From CBDATB01 sp965199745 (GTDB lineage Bacteria > Bacteroidota > Bacteroidia > Cytophagales > Flammeovirgaceae), in contig CBDATB010000015.1 of assembly GCA_965199745.1 (NCBI GenBank), positions 62,001 through 126,000 on the forward strand: DNA of 64,000 nucleotides, given 5' to 3'. The notes beneath the pieces were generated by a model. The model ran no database searches and was not told the origin of the DNA. It worked only from the letters and a program-made list of their open reading frames with translations. Position numbers and translations under genes: made by a program. Below, piece after piece: positions 51,995 through 61,560 of the stretch; within the stretch, counting starts at the first letter, position 1; each line of letters opens with the position of its first letter.

Positions 51995-53125
51995 CTAATT
52001 CGTTATGAACACTGTAATGCTAGCATCATCGCAATCTCCCGATGCTGAACCGCTCCCCTCTTGATTTGCATTGAAACTAATGAGATTTAGTAAGACTTTC
52101 CCCTGTGTACAATCGCCATTAGTATGGCAAAACTCATAAATGAATATATCTGTGCCTATACTGTTGGTATTAGGTGTGTAAACCACGCCTCCTTTTTTGT
52201 CGAAGGAAGCCTTGCCTTTTTCAGGCTCTATAACAATTTTCAGGCTATTCCAGTTGAGTCCTTGTGGACAGAAATAGTCATTACCCAGCACATTGATATA
52301 AGCAGGAATTGGTTCTTCAGGATCTACATGCAATTGGATATCATTCTGGTTGGCTTTGGGTTTTCCACTGCAAAGGAAAGGGTTGTCAGGGTCGTCCCAC
52401 TCTCCCCATTCGCCTTTTCCCTCGTTGAAATAACCAATCAATACAGAGGCATAGCCCACTGTATTGGGGTATCCAGCTTTAGCTACTTTATAAACGAAGA
52501 CATCAAAGAAAAAATTATCGATACTAAAAAGAGGTTGATAAACAATATGATTATTCTCCACACGTGCTTTACCCATCATAGGCTCTGAAACAATAGTGAT
52601 GGAAGAAGGGTCAGCGTTGACACAGAAGCTACAGGACGAACAGAAAATATCGTTCGCGATAACATCAATGATTAATAATTCATTGTTTTGAAAAAATTCA
52701 TCCAAGAAAATAATGTCGGGCAAAACACCTGCCTCACAAGGAAAACCAGCTTCGTCATTACTCACATTAATTTTTACAACAAAGTTACTTGCACTACCGC
52801 TGGCAGTTACTATTTCATAGCCAACAGCATCTTCACCAACAAACCCTGGTAATGGTGTATAAAGCAAGGAGCCGTTTCTCAATGTACTTGTATTGCCGTG
52901 TTGCGCAAGTTCTACAATACTAACTCTTGCCTGCTCCTTAAGACCGACACTGTTGAGCAAATTAATGACTACTGGGTGTTCAGGAAGTGTAAATATTTCC
53001 TTGGCCTGGTCATTTTTCAGGGGATTCAACTGTTGTTCGCTATTGAGAGTATCACAACTATTTAGCATCCACACACCGACGATTAGAATAAATATAAATT
53101 CGTTTCTCTTCAGTAAATTTCGCAT
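51995..53125 (-). CDS. Lipoprotein with cadherin-like/Ig-like repeat domains
   Basis: 376 residues from the ATG at 53123-53125, preceded by a fair ribosome site (GGAAA). The start R-N-L-L-K-R-N-E-F-I-F-I-L-I-V-G-V ends in L-N-S-C-D, a lipobox (L-N-S-C), so the mature protein is lipid-anchored. Repeated units follow with the pattern D-V-I-A-N-D-I-F-C and V-L-G-N-D-Y-F-C-P, then YTPNTNSIGTDIFIYEF. These resemble the cadherin-like 'D-V-L-A-N-D' repeat domains of Bacteroidota surface proteins. Many cysteines are present, which may form disulphides outside the cell. Function unknown, possibly adhesion. Confidence 0.75.
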   Translation of the reverse strand: MRNLLKRNEFIFILIVGVWMLNSCDTLNSEQQLNPLKNDQAKEIFTLPEHPVVINLLNSVGLKEQARVSIVELAQHGNTSTLRNGSLLYTPLPGFVGEDAVGYEIVTASGSASNFVVKINVSNDEAGFPCEAGVLPDIIFLDEFFQNNELLIIDVIANDIFCSSCSFCVNADPSSITIVSEPMMGKARVENNHIVYQPLFSIDNFFFDVFVYKVAKAGYPNTVGYASVLIGYFNEGKGEWGEWDDPDNPFLCSGKPKANQNDIQLHVDPEEPIPAYINVLGNDYFCPQGLNWNSLKIVIEPEKGKASFDKKGGVVYTPNTNSIGTDIFIYEFCHTNGDCTQGKVLLNLISFNANQEGSGSASGDCDDASITVFITN

Positions 53126-53381
53126 TTTCCGTGTAATTATATGAAATAAGCTAAGAAACATTACTTTCGTTGTTTAGTTAAAGTGTGCTTTTACAAAATT
53201 AAAGACAAATACCTTTTTGAAAAGGTTGCTTGCAATGATTATTTTTTTTTAGAGAAACATTTTTCATCATCGGCAAATTATTAACTATCTATGATGCCTA
53301 ATTGGTTTACTTAAATTATCCATGTCAAATTGCTTTTACAGCACTGCTAGTACAAAAATAGAAAATATTATAAAAAACTTA

Positions 53382-55328
53382 ATGAACAAATTATTGCTAA
53401 TAAGGCAAATTATCAGGTATTTAGGCAGTACGTATCTTTACTTTTTTATCGTCAACATTGACGCACAACCCAACGAATTACCAAAAGATTATCTATTTCC
53501 GATAAGACCCGGGCGGCAAAATTTCATCTCTGGCTCTATGGGTGAATTGAGGCACGGTCATTTTCATGCAGGTATTGATATTAAAACTGCTGGACACGTT
53601 GGCTTGCCCGTATATGCAACACAGTCGGGCTATGTTTGCCGAGTAAAAATAAGCGAAAAAGGTTACGGTAAAACACTTTATTTAAAGCATTCCGATGGTA
53701 ATATTTCTGTATACGGACACTTGTCGCATTTTGAAAAAAATGTTGGTACTTTTGTCCTAAAAAAGCAGTACCAAGCCCAATGGTATGAGGTAGACATTTA
53801 TCCTGAAAAAGGGCTTTTTTCTTTTAACCAAGGGGATATTATTGCTTATTCTGGCAACAGTGGATATTCGGGAGGTCCGCACCTACATTTTGAAATCCGC
53901 AATGCAGAAGAAATACCTATGGATGTGCTGGCTATTGGTTTTCGAGAGATCCGTGACAATATCGAACCCGTATTACAAAAAATTGCCCTAAACCCCTTAA
54001 ATATTGAGAGCAGAATTGAAGGCATATTTGACAGAAAAGAATTTGAGGCACAGTATGATAAAAATACCAATAACTATACGATTGAAGAAACTATCAAGGC
54101 ATACGGGCTAATCGGTCTGGGCTATTGGGGGTACGATCGCATGAATGAAACCCATAACCGCTATGGCATTAACTATGTTGAGCTAAAGGTTAATGGGAAA
54201 AAAATCTATGAGCACCACATCGAGGCAGTATCTTTTTACGATACCCATACCATCGATGTGTTTGTCAATTATAAAATTTGGAGAACACAGGATAAAAAAT
54301 TTACTCGTTGCTATATTGTCGAAGGAAATAAACTTCCCTTTTACAAAAAAAGCCCCGGAAACGGGCATATCTTCATTGAAGCCGGAAAAACATATAAAAT
54401 TCACTTAACACTAAAAGATTCCTATGGTAATACTGCTGCGTTAAATTTTCAGGTTGCCGGCGACAAAAACACTGCTAGGGCTTTCAATCGAAAAAAAAAA
54501 TCTTTGCCTGTTCCCACATTCAATTTAATACGCAATGTATTGAGCATCGCCCTACCTAGTTCCTCGCCAGAAATAAAATTGCAAACTAATATGGGAGAAA
54601 AAACGCTATTGCCTGCATATATTCAAAACGACAAGCATGTATTTCTATGGAACATGCAAAAAGGCATACCGCGTGCTATTTTTTTTAATACAGATACGCT
54701 GTTACTCAACAAACCAAATATTTTTCCATACTATCATGTGCTAAACGCCCGTAGCGAATATCAGTCTGATTTGGATGGAGTCTATATAAATATACCAGAC
54801 AACGTGCTATACGATACTACCTACACCTCTGTTTATATTACTAAAAGCGACCAATATACAAACGGTTTATACCACATAGGAAGAGCAGACCTGCCGTTGG
54901 CCTACCCGATACAAATAAAGATCATTCCTAAAATGCCTATAAATCATATAGGAAAAACAAGCGTATACGAAATTAGCCGTGGAGATAAAATCTACAAAGG
55001 AGGAGTTTGGCAAGAGGACGGTATCGTGTTCAACACTCGTAGTTTAGGAAATTTCACCCTGCTCTCAGACACTATCCCACCTGTGATAAAATACAAGGGT
55101 TTAACTCACGAAAAAGAAGTCAAATGTGTTATCTATGATACTATTGCTGGTATTGGGGGTTTCCGTGCAAAAATCAACGGCAAATGGTTGCTGATGAGCT
55201 ATGACTTTAAAACAGGTTTGTTAGTTTCAGAAAGGCGTAATAAAACTGAGGCACTCAAGGGGAATTTTACTTTATCCGTGTATGACAAACAGGGCAATGA
55301 AATAATTTATCAAACAGAACTAAAATAG
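53382..55328 (+). CDS. M23-family peptidoglycan peptidase
   Basis: 648 residues from the ATG at 53382, which opens a signal/anchor segment (LLIRQIIRYLGSTYLYFFIV). The LytM/M23 domain follows directly: HAGIDIKTAGHVGLPVYAT (zinc-binding His and Asp) and GPHLHFEIRN (H-x-H zinc site). The remaining two thirds (about 220-648) is a beta-rich region of unknown role. The protein is likely periplasmic and cuts or binds cell-wall crosslinks. It is followed after 10 bp by the heptose kinase gene. Confidence 0.9.
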   Translation: MNKLLLIRQIIRYLGSTYLYFFIVNIDAQPNELPKDYLFPIRPGRQNFISGSMGELRHGHFHAGIDIKTAGHVGLPVYATQSGYVCRVKISEKGYGKTLYLKHSDGNISVYGHLSHFEKNVGTFVLKKQYQAQWYEVDIYPEKGLFSFNQGDIIAYSGNSGYSGGPHLHFEIRNAEEIPMDVLAIGFREIRDNIEPVLQKIALNPLNIESRIEGIFDRKEFEAQYDKNTNNYTIEETIKAYGLIGLGYWGYDRMNETHNRYGINYVELKVNGKKIYEHHIEAVSFYDTHTIDVFVNYKIWRTQDKKFTRCYIVEGNKLPFYKKSPGNGHIFIEAGKTYKIHLTLKDSYGNTAALNFQVAGDKNTARAFNRKKKSLPVPTFNLIRNVLSIALPSSSPEIKLQTNMGEKTLLPAYIQNDKHVFLWNMQKGIPRAIFFNTDTLLLNKPNIFPYYHVLNARSEYQSDLDGVYINIPDNVLYDTTYTSVYITKSDQYTNGLYHIGRADLPLAYPIQIKIIPKMPINHIGKTSVYEISRGDKIYKGGVWQEDGIVFNTRSLGNFTLLSDTIPPVIKYKGLTHEKEVKCVIYDTIAGIGGFRAKINGKWLLMSYDFKTGLLVSERRNKTEALKGNFTLSVYDKQGNEIIYQTELK

Positions 55329-55338
55329 ATATAACAAA

Positions 55339-56322
55339 ATGAATATTAATAGGTTATTTAAAAGTTTTCAGGATAAAAAAGTACTCATCATCGGCGATGT
55401 GATGATAGACTCTTATATATGGGGAGAAGTAAAAAGAATTTCTCCTGAAGCACCTGTACCTATCGTAAATACCAAGCGAGAGGAAAAACGATTAGGCGGA
55501 GCAGCAAATGTAGCACGCAATATATACGGTCTGGGTGCTCAACCCATTTTATGTTCTATTATTGGTGAGGATAACAACGCAGAGGTCTTAAAAAGTATTC
55601 TTGAAAAAGAAAAGATAAGTACTCAAGCAATTATTAAAAGTAAAGAAAGAATCACCACGGTAAAAAAACGTATCCTGTCGGATAGCCAGCACATTTTACG
55701 TATTGATACGGAAATGGACACGCCTATTTCAGAAAAATATACTCATCTGTTGCTAGAAAAAATAAAAAAACTTGTAGCGCATGTTTTTGTAGTTATTTTT
55801 CAAGACTATGATAAAGGTGTTTTGAATGATTTTTTGATTCAAGAGATTATCAAAATGGCTAAAGTAAAACGAATCCCTACTGTCGTTGACCCGAAAAAAC
55901 GCAATTTCTTCTCCTATTCTGGCTGCTCGCTATTTAAACCAAACTTAAAAGAATTACTAGAGGGCGTGAATATAAACTTTCAGGCAACAAATTTGGCTGC
56001 GCTACATCAAGCTGTAAAAAAACTCACTCAGCAAATGCCCATAGAAAAAGTTATGATTACACTTTCGGAATATGGCATATATGTTACCGACCTACAAAGC
56101 GAACGACATCTGCCTGCACACAGGCGAGAAATTGCCGATGTCTCTGGTGCTGGCGATACGGTCGTGAGTATTGCTGCCTTATGCTTGGCAGCGGGGCTAC
56201 CCATAGAAACAGTAGCAAGTATTGCCAATTTGGGTGGAGGGCTGGTTTGCCAGTATGCAGGCGTTGTGCCTATCAATAAGGAGGAGTTGCTGCAAGAAGC
56301 AACCAAACACTCAACAGACTAA
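55339..56322 (+). CDS. rfaE1: D-glycero-beta-D-manno-heptose-7-phosphate kinase
   Basis: 327 residues, a PfkB-family sugar kinase equal to the N-terminal half of HldE. VLIIGDVMIDSYIWGEVKRI and RLGGAANVARNI mark the sugar and domain start. DVSGAGDTVV is the PfkB signature with the catalytic Asp in G-A-G-D. The adenylyltransferase is separate (9983-10480). In many other bacteria both are fused in one HldE. It is very likely translated with the M23 gene, since only 10 bp separate them. Confidence 0.93.
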   Translation: MNINRLFKSFQDKKVLIIGDVMIDSYIWGEVKRISPEAPVPIVNTKREEKRLGGAANVARNIYGLGAQPILCSIIGEDNNAEVLKSILEKEKISTQAIIKSKERITTVKKRILSDSQHILRIDTEMDTPISEKYTHLLLEKIKKLVAHVFVVIFQDYDKGVLNDFLIQEIIKMAKVKRIPTVVDPKKRNFFSYSGCSLFKPNLKELLEGVNINFQATNLAALHQAVKKLTQQMPIEKVMITLSEYGIYVTDLQSERHLPAHRREIADVSGAGDTVVSIAALCLAAGLPIETVASIANLGGGLVCQYAGVVPINKEELLQEATKHSTD

Positions 56323-56466
56323 TTTCACTTTATACGGGAGAAATGTGCTTAAAGCAATAGTTGTGTCCCATTTGAAAAAAGCCCATTCACAAATGCAAAG
56401 AGTTCTATCGCACCCATTTTTTATCCAATCCAAAATAAAATGCTAATGATAGTCTGTTGTATATGC

Positions 56467-56493
56467 TGCATACTAAAAGCAGCTTTGCATACT
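56467..56493. promoter_or_regulatory. Candidate controller-protein operator (C-box)
   Basis: The 8-mer TGCATACT occurs at 56467-56474 and again at 56486-56493, 19 bp apart, just before the ATG at 56504. R-M controller proteins bind paired sites placed like this, about two turns apart and upstream of their own gene. No more than this repeat supports it. The upstream gap (56323-56466) holds nothing else recognised. Confidence 0.35.
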
Positions 56494-56503
56494 CTAATTA
56501 GCA

Positions 56504-56731
56504 ATGATTTCAAAGAAAGAAATATTAAGAATATTTGGTGAAAGGGTTCGAGAAATCCGAAAGGAAAAAGGGCTTTCACAAAAGGAGCTGTTCTTTAAGG
56601 CTGACTTGCACCGAACTTATACTGGTATGATTGAACGTGCTGAGAGAAACATCACTCTCATTAATATTGAAAAAATTGCTAATGCTTTAGATGTAAGAAT
56701 TAACGATTTATTCGACTTTGACAATGGGTAG
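56504..56731 (+). CDS. XRE-family helix-turn-helix R-M controller (C) protein
   Basis: 75 residues, the usual size of an R-M C protein. The fold VREIRKEKGLSQKELFFKADLHRTYTGMIERAERNITL (in parts: VREIRKEKGLSQKELF and LHRTYTGMIERAERN) shows a complete XRE helix-turn-helix with the L-S-Q-K-E-L turn and the recognition-helix R-T-Y-T-G-M-I-E-R. It ends with DVRINDLFDF. Its stop overlaps the start of the endonuclease gene by 8 bp. Controllers delay restriction until modification is in place, which fits this order. Confidence 0.92.
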   Translation: MISKKEILRIFGERVREIRKEKGLSQKELFFKADLHRTYTGMIERAERNITLINIEKIANALDVRINDLFDFDNG

Positions 56732-57323
56732 TGACGCAAATAGATTAAGGAAAAAGTGGCAAGATTACAGTGGCAGAAATGCTGCAAACGCCGAAAGAAG
56801 TTTTTTAGAAACCTTTCAGATTATTTTTGGAGATACAGAATTTGAAATCCGCCCTCAGCCGAAAGAACTCAACAAAATATATGTTGATTTCCCTTTAGAT
56901 GCGAAAACTTTAGAGGAAATTTATACACCACCTGAACCAATAACAAGGCACGGTGTTTTTCCTGACTACGCAATCGACAACAAGGAAAATAATAAAACTA
57001 TTTATATTGAAGTAAAAAGACAAGATGGTTGGGTTGAGGGAGGTAAAAGGTCAGATGGAAGAGGTAATGCACACGAAAGGTCTTGCAAGTTCTTTACACC
57101 TGGACTACAAAATATTTTAAGAAAAGAGGGGAATTTAGGAGATGATGTTCTACCATTTTGGACTGTTTTCCAAGGAGATATAACAAGAGACCCTTGCCGA
57201 GTTAGAGAAATTACTTGCTGGTATGATGACTTAACAGCTCATTTCTTTTTCTGGCGAGATAGTACTGACCCCGAACCACTTATTGCTCATTTTGAAGAAC
57301 ACATTCAGCCATTGCTGGTGTGA
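56724..57323 (+). CDS. MunI-family type II restriction endonuclease
   Basis: 199 residues from the ATG at 56724 (201 from an upstream TTG at 56718). F-P-D-Y-A-I-D-N-K, 14 residues on from the Asp, leads to I-Y-I-E-V-K-R, a PD-(X)14-E-x-K catalytic motif. With the TTG start its D, E and K fall at residues 83, 98 and 100, the same numbers I recall for MunI. GNAHERSCKFFTPGLQ and W-T-V-F-Q-G-D-I-T-R-D match family regions in my memory. MunI cuts CAATTG, and the same target is a reasonable guess here. The gene runs head-on into the methyltransferase, and their last 19 bp overlap. Confidence 0.85.
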   Translation: MGSDANRLRKKWQDYSGRNAANAERSFLETFQIIFGDTEFEIRPQPKELNKIYVDFPLDAKTLEEIYTPPEPITRHGVFPDYAIDNKENNKTIYIEVKRQDGWVEGGKRSDGRGNAHERSCKFFTPGLQNILRKEGNLGDDVLPFWTVFQGDITRDPCRVREITCWYDDLTAHFFFWRDSTDPEPLIAHFEEHIQPLLV

Positions 57324-58042
57324 TATTCTGCGGCATATTTCCAAACTTCTTGCACATCTAAGCCCCAAACATCCCAATTATCGGGCTTGTGTCGTGCAAA
57401 TAACTCTATTTTGTCTTGTGTAGGAAACATTTTCTCAATTCTTTTGAGCACCTCTAATGGTTTTTCACTATGCTTTCCACGTGGTACCCGAATTAATTGT
57501 TTAATATTTCTTGCACCCCTTGGTCTTGGAATACGTCCTCTTTTAAAAACTAAGCATAACTCACAATACGACATTGTATATTGACCTGGGTTGTGAACCA
57601 TTTTATCCCAAACAAAAGCGACTGTCCTATACTCGAAACCCCAAGCTTTTCCTAATTCAATGCCCTGTGCTAAATGTGGGTTTGTAACCCACATAAACAA
57701 TAGGCAATCATCATCTGCAATTTCACTAATTGGAATTTTCTTTAACTCTTTTGTCCTTACAGTGGGATACTTGAAATTGGCGGCACTTATGAAGATATTT
57801 TTTTCCCAGCCGTTGTTGTAGTCTTTCTTTCCACTTTTATCAAATTGCATTTTGCCACCATAATCCCAAGGTGGATCACAATGAATGATTTGGTACTTTT
57901 TATCAGGCAAATCGGGATAAAAACTTGGTAAATCGTTTCTCACTGTTCTTCTCTTTTGTTGAGCATCGTATATCCTATACCCTGACAATACCTTGCCTTT
58001 CTTTTGCTCTACATCGTTGCCGAATAAATCTTTTTGACCCAC
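57305..58042 (-). CDS. MT-A70-family N6-adenine DNA methyltransferase (M.MunI-like)
   Basis: 245 residues, on the strand opposite the endonuclease and controller. The catalytic motif is D-P-P-W in YQIIHCDPPWDYGG (56-59). FMWVTNPHLAQGIEL and ELFARHKPDNWDVWG complete the MT-A70 core. The bacterial MT-A70 branch that includes M.MunI modifies adenine in type II R-M systems, which fits the neighbouring MunI-like nuclease. Because it lies divergently from the controller, it must have its own promoter near 58043-58100. Confidence 0.88.
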   Translation of the reverse strand: MGQKDLFGNDVEQKKGKVLSGYRIYDAQQKRRTVRNDLPSFYPDLPDKKYQIIHCDPPWDYGGKMQFDKSGKKDYNNGWEKNIFISAANFKYPTVRTKELKKIPISEIADDDCLLFMWVTNPHLAQGIELGKAWGFEYRTVAFVWDKMVHNPGQYTMSYCELCLVFKRGRIPRPRGARNIKQLIRVPRGKHSEKPLEVLKRIEKMFPTQDKIELFARHKPDNWDVWGLDVQEVWKYAAEYHTSNG

Positions 58043-58322
58043 TGTATGGTATTTTTTTCGCTAATTATAGTATGTAAACTTATGTACAACTACTCAAACA
58101 GCCAAATCTGAATAAGTAAAATCTATAACTCTGCTCAAGCACATTGCAATCCTCGCTCCTGCAGTTGTAAAGAGCTTGCAACCCTACGCTCGAAAGAATG
58201 AAGACAAGTTACAACAATATATAAGCGATATAGGTACTATTATGGGTGAGTCCGAAACAATTATAGTGGGTGATTTTTTATACATATAGCTTGTTACGAT
58301 TCGCGGATTCATTTCTAAGCTG
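58043..58322. other. Gap downstream of the porin-like gene and upstream of the methyltransferase
   Basis: 280 bp without a clear gene. Bases 58150-58200 are somewhat richer in C and G, and a short fragmentary frame is possible, but nothing convincing is seen. The methyltransferase promoter should lie at the left end. Confidence 0.4.
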
Positions 58323-59066
58323 TTAACGGGGCAATAATAAAGATACGCCTAATTTGTAAAATATGCTACTAGTATTACTTCGATAAAAGCCTTCCTCGCT
58401 GTTGGAAACTACCACAGAACTTTCCATACTACGATATAAAGCACGGCTTCCATTATTAAACCTAACACCGCAATCTATTAAAATACCCGAATCATCTTTA
58501 CCGTCGAACAAAGCACCTGCATCTATGGTAATTCCACCACCAATGCCTGTATTGAAAGCCGTCCCGTGAAAAGTGGTTTTACCTTGTAAAATATCTAGAC
58601 TCTCTACAGCAGCGAGGTCTACGCTCTGGTTGTTTGAAGTGATATAACCCGCTCTACGATCGCTAAAATAGGATGAAAGCCCAGCGTGTGCTTCTGTATA
58701 AACATTAAATACTCTGTGGTTAGTCAAAGGATAGCGTAAAGTAGCGTGATAGAAAAAATAGCAATCTTCTTCATCAAACGCTACAGATACATCTGCAAAC
58801 CCGTGTTGGGTCAAATCATAGGCATAAATTTCATTGGCATACATTGCAACGCCCAGCTCAAGCCCTACTCTTAATCTGGTTTTTGGTATTTTATAAGTAC
58901 CGTTGAGTGAGAGACCAAAAGGTAGCGAATTCAAGTTTTGGGCATACTCGCCCAATGGTTTGGATATTACAGCATTCAACCCCAAAGACCATTGCGCCTG
59001 CATGGTGGTAGTCAATAAACAAAAAACTGCCAAACATATACCATATTTTGTAAATTTACTCAACAT
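58323..59066 (-). CDS. Outer-membrane protein, unknown family
   Basis: 247 residues with a clean signal peptide (KYGICLAVFCLLTTTMQA, then Q). The mature part alternates short beta strands with glycine turns (GLNAVISKPLG, RVGLELGVAMY, FNTGIGGGITI) and ends with a strand finishing in L-G-V-S-L-L-L-P-R. It is probably a small outer-membrane beta barrel of the kind common in Bacteroidota. No specific family is recognised. It is not obviously part of the R-M locus that lies 280 bp away. Confidence 0.65.
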   Translation of the reverse strand: MLSKFTKYGICLAVFCLLTTTMQAQWSLGLNAVISKPLGEYAQNLNSLPFGLSLNGTYKIPKTRLRVGLELGVAMYANEIYAYDLTQHGFADVSVAFDEEDCYFFYHATLRYPLTNHRVFNVYTEAHAGLSSYFSDRRAGYITSNNQSVDLAAVESLDILQGKTTFHGTAFNTGIGGGITIDAGALFDGKDDSGILIDCGVRFNNGSRALYRSMESSVVVSNSEEGFYRSNTSSIFYKLGVSLLLPR

Positions 59067-59202
59067 AGTTTTTAGTATTTATATACTTAAAAAGAATTGA
59101 TTATAAGGATTCAGTTATCGAAAATGTAGAGGAGACAAATGAACCTAATACCCAGCCAATTTTGTATGCGTTAAAATTTTACGGATAAAATTGTGATGAT
59201 GA

Positions 59203-59997
59203 TTAATTAACTAGATTTTGTGCGATAAACTCTGCCAAATCCAAGACCTTTACTGTACCTTCTTTTTCTTTATTTTTTATTCCGTCTGTCATCATGGTCA
59301 TACAGAAAGGGCAGGCGGTTGCTACATAAGCGGCACCTGTTTCGAGTGCCTGTTCTGTGCGCGCGATGTTTATTTCTTTGTTTCCTTTTTCTGCGTCTTT
59401 GAACATTTGAGCTCCTCCCGCACCACAACACAAGCAATTTTGCTTACATTTTTTCATTTCCGATAGGTCGGCATCAAGGGCTTGTAGCACTTTTCTAGGG
59501 GCTTCATATATCTGATTAGCTCTTCCCAAGTAGCAGGAGTCGTGATAAGTGATTTTTTTACCCTGAAAGCTAGTATTCTCTTTGAGTTTAATTCTTCCGT
59601 TATCTATCAACTCTTGCAAAAAAGTAGCATGGTGTACGACTTGATAATTGCCTCCGAGGGCGGGGTATTCATTTTTGAGTGTATTGAAGCAATGGGGGCA
59701 AGCAGTTACTATTTTTTTTACTGCATAGCCATTTAATACTTCGATGTTTGTAGCGGCCTGCATTTGAAATAAAAACTCATTACCCGCTCTTCTAGCCGGG
59801 TCGCCTGTACAGCTTTCTTCAGTACCTAACACAGCAAATCGCAGCCCAATAGCGTTTAAAATTTTGACAAAAGTAACTGTTACACGTTTGTAGCGTTCAT
59901 CAAAGGAACCAGCACAACCTACCCAAAATAGTATTTCAGGCTGCTCGTTCTGGGCTTGTAGGCTAGCCATTGTAGCGATCTTTATTTCTTGTGTCAT
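59203..59997 (-). CDS. Fe-S oxidoreductase subunit with CCG domains (HdrB-like)
   Basis: 264 residues. Two cysteine-rich CCG domains are present: W-V-G-C-A-G-S-F near the start with C-P-H-C-F-N-T-L-K-N, and later C-L-C-C-G-A-G-G-A-Q-M-F plus A-C-P-F-C-M-T-M-M. CCG domains bind the noncubane 4Fe-4S cluster of heterodisulfide-reductase-like enzymes. The gene follows the membrane Fe-S subunit after 48 bp on the same strand, so the two are probably one complex feeding electrons to the quinone pool. The substrate is unknown. A lactate or glycolate type dehydrogenase is possible. Confidence 0.85.
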   Translation of the reverse strand: MTQEIKIATMASLQAQNEQPEILFWVGCAGSFDERYKRVTVTFVKILNAIGLRFAVLGTEESCTGDPARRAGNEFLFQMQAATNIEVLNGYAVKKIVTACPHCFNTLKNEYPALGGNYQVVHHATFLQELIDNGRIKLKENTSFQGKKITYHDSCYLGRANQIYEAPRKVLQALDADLSEMKKCKQNCLCCGAGGAQMFKDAEKGNKEINIARTEQALETGAAYVATACPFCMTMMTDGIKNKEKEGTVKVLDLAEFIAQNLVN

Positions 59998-60045
59998 ATT
60001 TGAATAAAGTGTTTAATTCGGCGCATAAGTATATGGGAGTAAAAT

Positions 60046-61401
60046 TTATTTTTCTTCTTTAAGGTTTTCTGTCCACTTAAAACGATTGGTTGGAGAGAAT
60101 GCCCAAGGAGCATAGTTGTTTTCTATGTTTTTAAACATGACATTCCATGAAGTTGGCGTATCCGATTCTTCCATACACATATAACGCCTGATTTGTAAAA
60201 TAATAGATAGAGGATCGATGCCTACAGGGCATGCCTGTACGCAAGCATTACAAGTAGTACATGCCATTATTTCTTCTTTACTAATATAATCGTTGTATAA
60301 AGTCTTCCTATCGTGAGAATTATTGTTATTGCAGGCTATATACTTGCCTAAATCTTCTGCTCTGTCACGTGTGTCCATCATAATTTTACGGGGGGAGAGT
60401 TTTTTACCGGTTTGATTAGCAGGACACTCAGCAGTACAGCGTCCGCACTCGGTACAGGTGTAGGCTTGTAACAAGTTTTTCCAACTCAAATCTGTTACAT
60501 CTTTAGCACCGAAGCGAGAAACTTCTTGTGTTGAATCGCCTTGGTCAGCTTGCTGTCCGAGCATAATTTTAACTTCTTTGGTTATTTCTGGCATGTTGTA
60601 CATTTGTCCTAAAGGGCTTATTTTTGAATAATAAACGTTGGGGAAAGCCAAAACGATGTGCAAGTGTTTAGAGTAAGTTACATATATTGCAAAAGACATG
60701 ATACCCAAAATATGTATCCACCAGCTTGCGCGCTCAATAACTGTTAAGGTAGTTAAGTGCATGTTTTCATATAAGGGAACTAAAAAACTACTGACAACAA
60801 AACTACCGACAGGCGTATAATGAGAACTAATATATTCATTGTGGGAAATATGGTTTTGTATAGCACTATCTGTGGCATTCATCGTATAGAGTGCAAACAT
60901 GAGCAATATTTCCCAAACAAGAATAATATTAGCATCTGTGCTTGGCCAACCCTTCATTTCCGGTTTTATAAAACGAGATGTTTTAAGCATATTTCTTCGG
61001 ACTAAAAAAACTATACAGGCAGCTACCACGGCTACTGCAAAGCATTCGAAAAAGTTGATTAAAAAGGGATAAAATGTGCCTAAAACTCCTGAAAATAAAC
61101 GATGCTTACCAGTTATACCATCAAGTATAATTTCGAGAACTTCAATGTTAATTAGTAAGAAACCAACATAAACTGCCAAGTGCATGAATCCTGCTAAGGG
61201 GCGGTCAAACATTTTTTGTTGCCCAAATGCTACTAAGAGCATTTTCTTTAATCTAACAGCTTTATTGTCTTGAGTTTTACTATTTTTTCCTAACCGGATG
61301 TTTTGTTTGATGAAACGAATTCTCCTCCACAGAAGAAACGACACAACCAGCAAACTTATTAGAAATAAGCCCTGCTGGGCAATTTGTAAAGAAAACATCA
61401 T
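60046..61401 (-). CDS. Membrane Fe-S oxidoreductase subunit (HdrE/NarI-like)
   Basis: 451 residues. The N-terminal half has about five or six membrane helices (NarI/HdrE-like heme b region). The C-terminal half has two 4Fe-4S binding motifs, C-T-E-C-G-R-C-T-A-E-C-P and C-T-T-C-N-A-C-V-Q-A-C-P-V-G. This fused plan is usual in Bacteroidota, where the soluble CCG protein downstream completes the enzyme. It likely carries electrons between a soluble substrate-oxidising part and quinone. Confidence 0.87.
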   Translation of the reverse strand: MMFSLQIAQQGLFLISLLVVSFLLWRRIRFIKQNIRLGKNSKTQDNKAVRLKKMLLVAFGQQKMFDRPLAGFMHLAVYVGFLLINIEVLEIILDGITGKHRLFSGVLGTFYPFLINFFECFAVAVVAACIVFLVRRNMLKTSRFIKPEMKGWPSTDANIILVWEILLMFALYTMNATDSAIQNHISHNEYISSHYTPVGSFVVSSFLVPLYENMHLTTLTVIERASWWIHILGIMSFAIYVTYSKHLHIVLAFPNVYYSKISPLGQMYNMPEITKEVKIMLGQQADQGDSTQEVSRFGAKDVTDLSWKNLLQAYTCTECGRCTAECPANQTGKKLSPRKIMMDTRDRAEDLGKYIACNNNNSHDRKTLYNDYISKEEIMACTTCNACVQACPVGIDPLSIILQIRRYMCMEESDTPTSWNVMFKNIENNYAPWAFSPTNRFKWTENLKEEK

Positions 61402-61560
61402 AATTTTGGGACGATACGTAAGTACATTATTTTAACTTTAACAGTGTTCTAGAGTGTACTCTGGATCAGAGCAATCTATCTTCTCATTTTACCAAAGTCT
61501 GCCGTGAATATACTAAATAATTGCTGAATGTCAATTTATAAGTATGAATTAATTAGTTGT

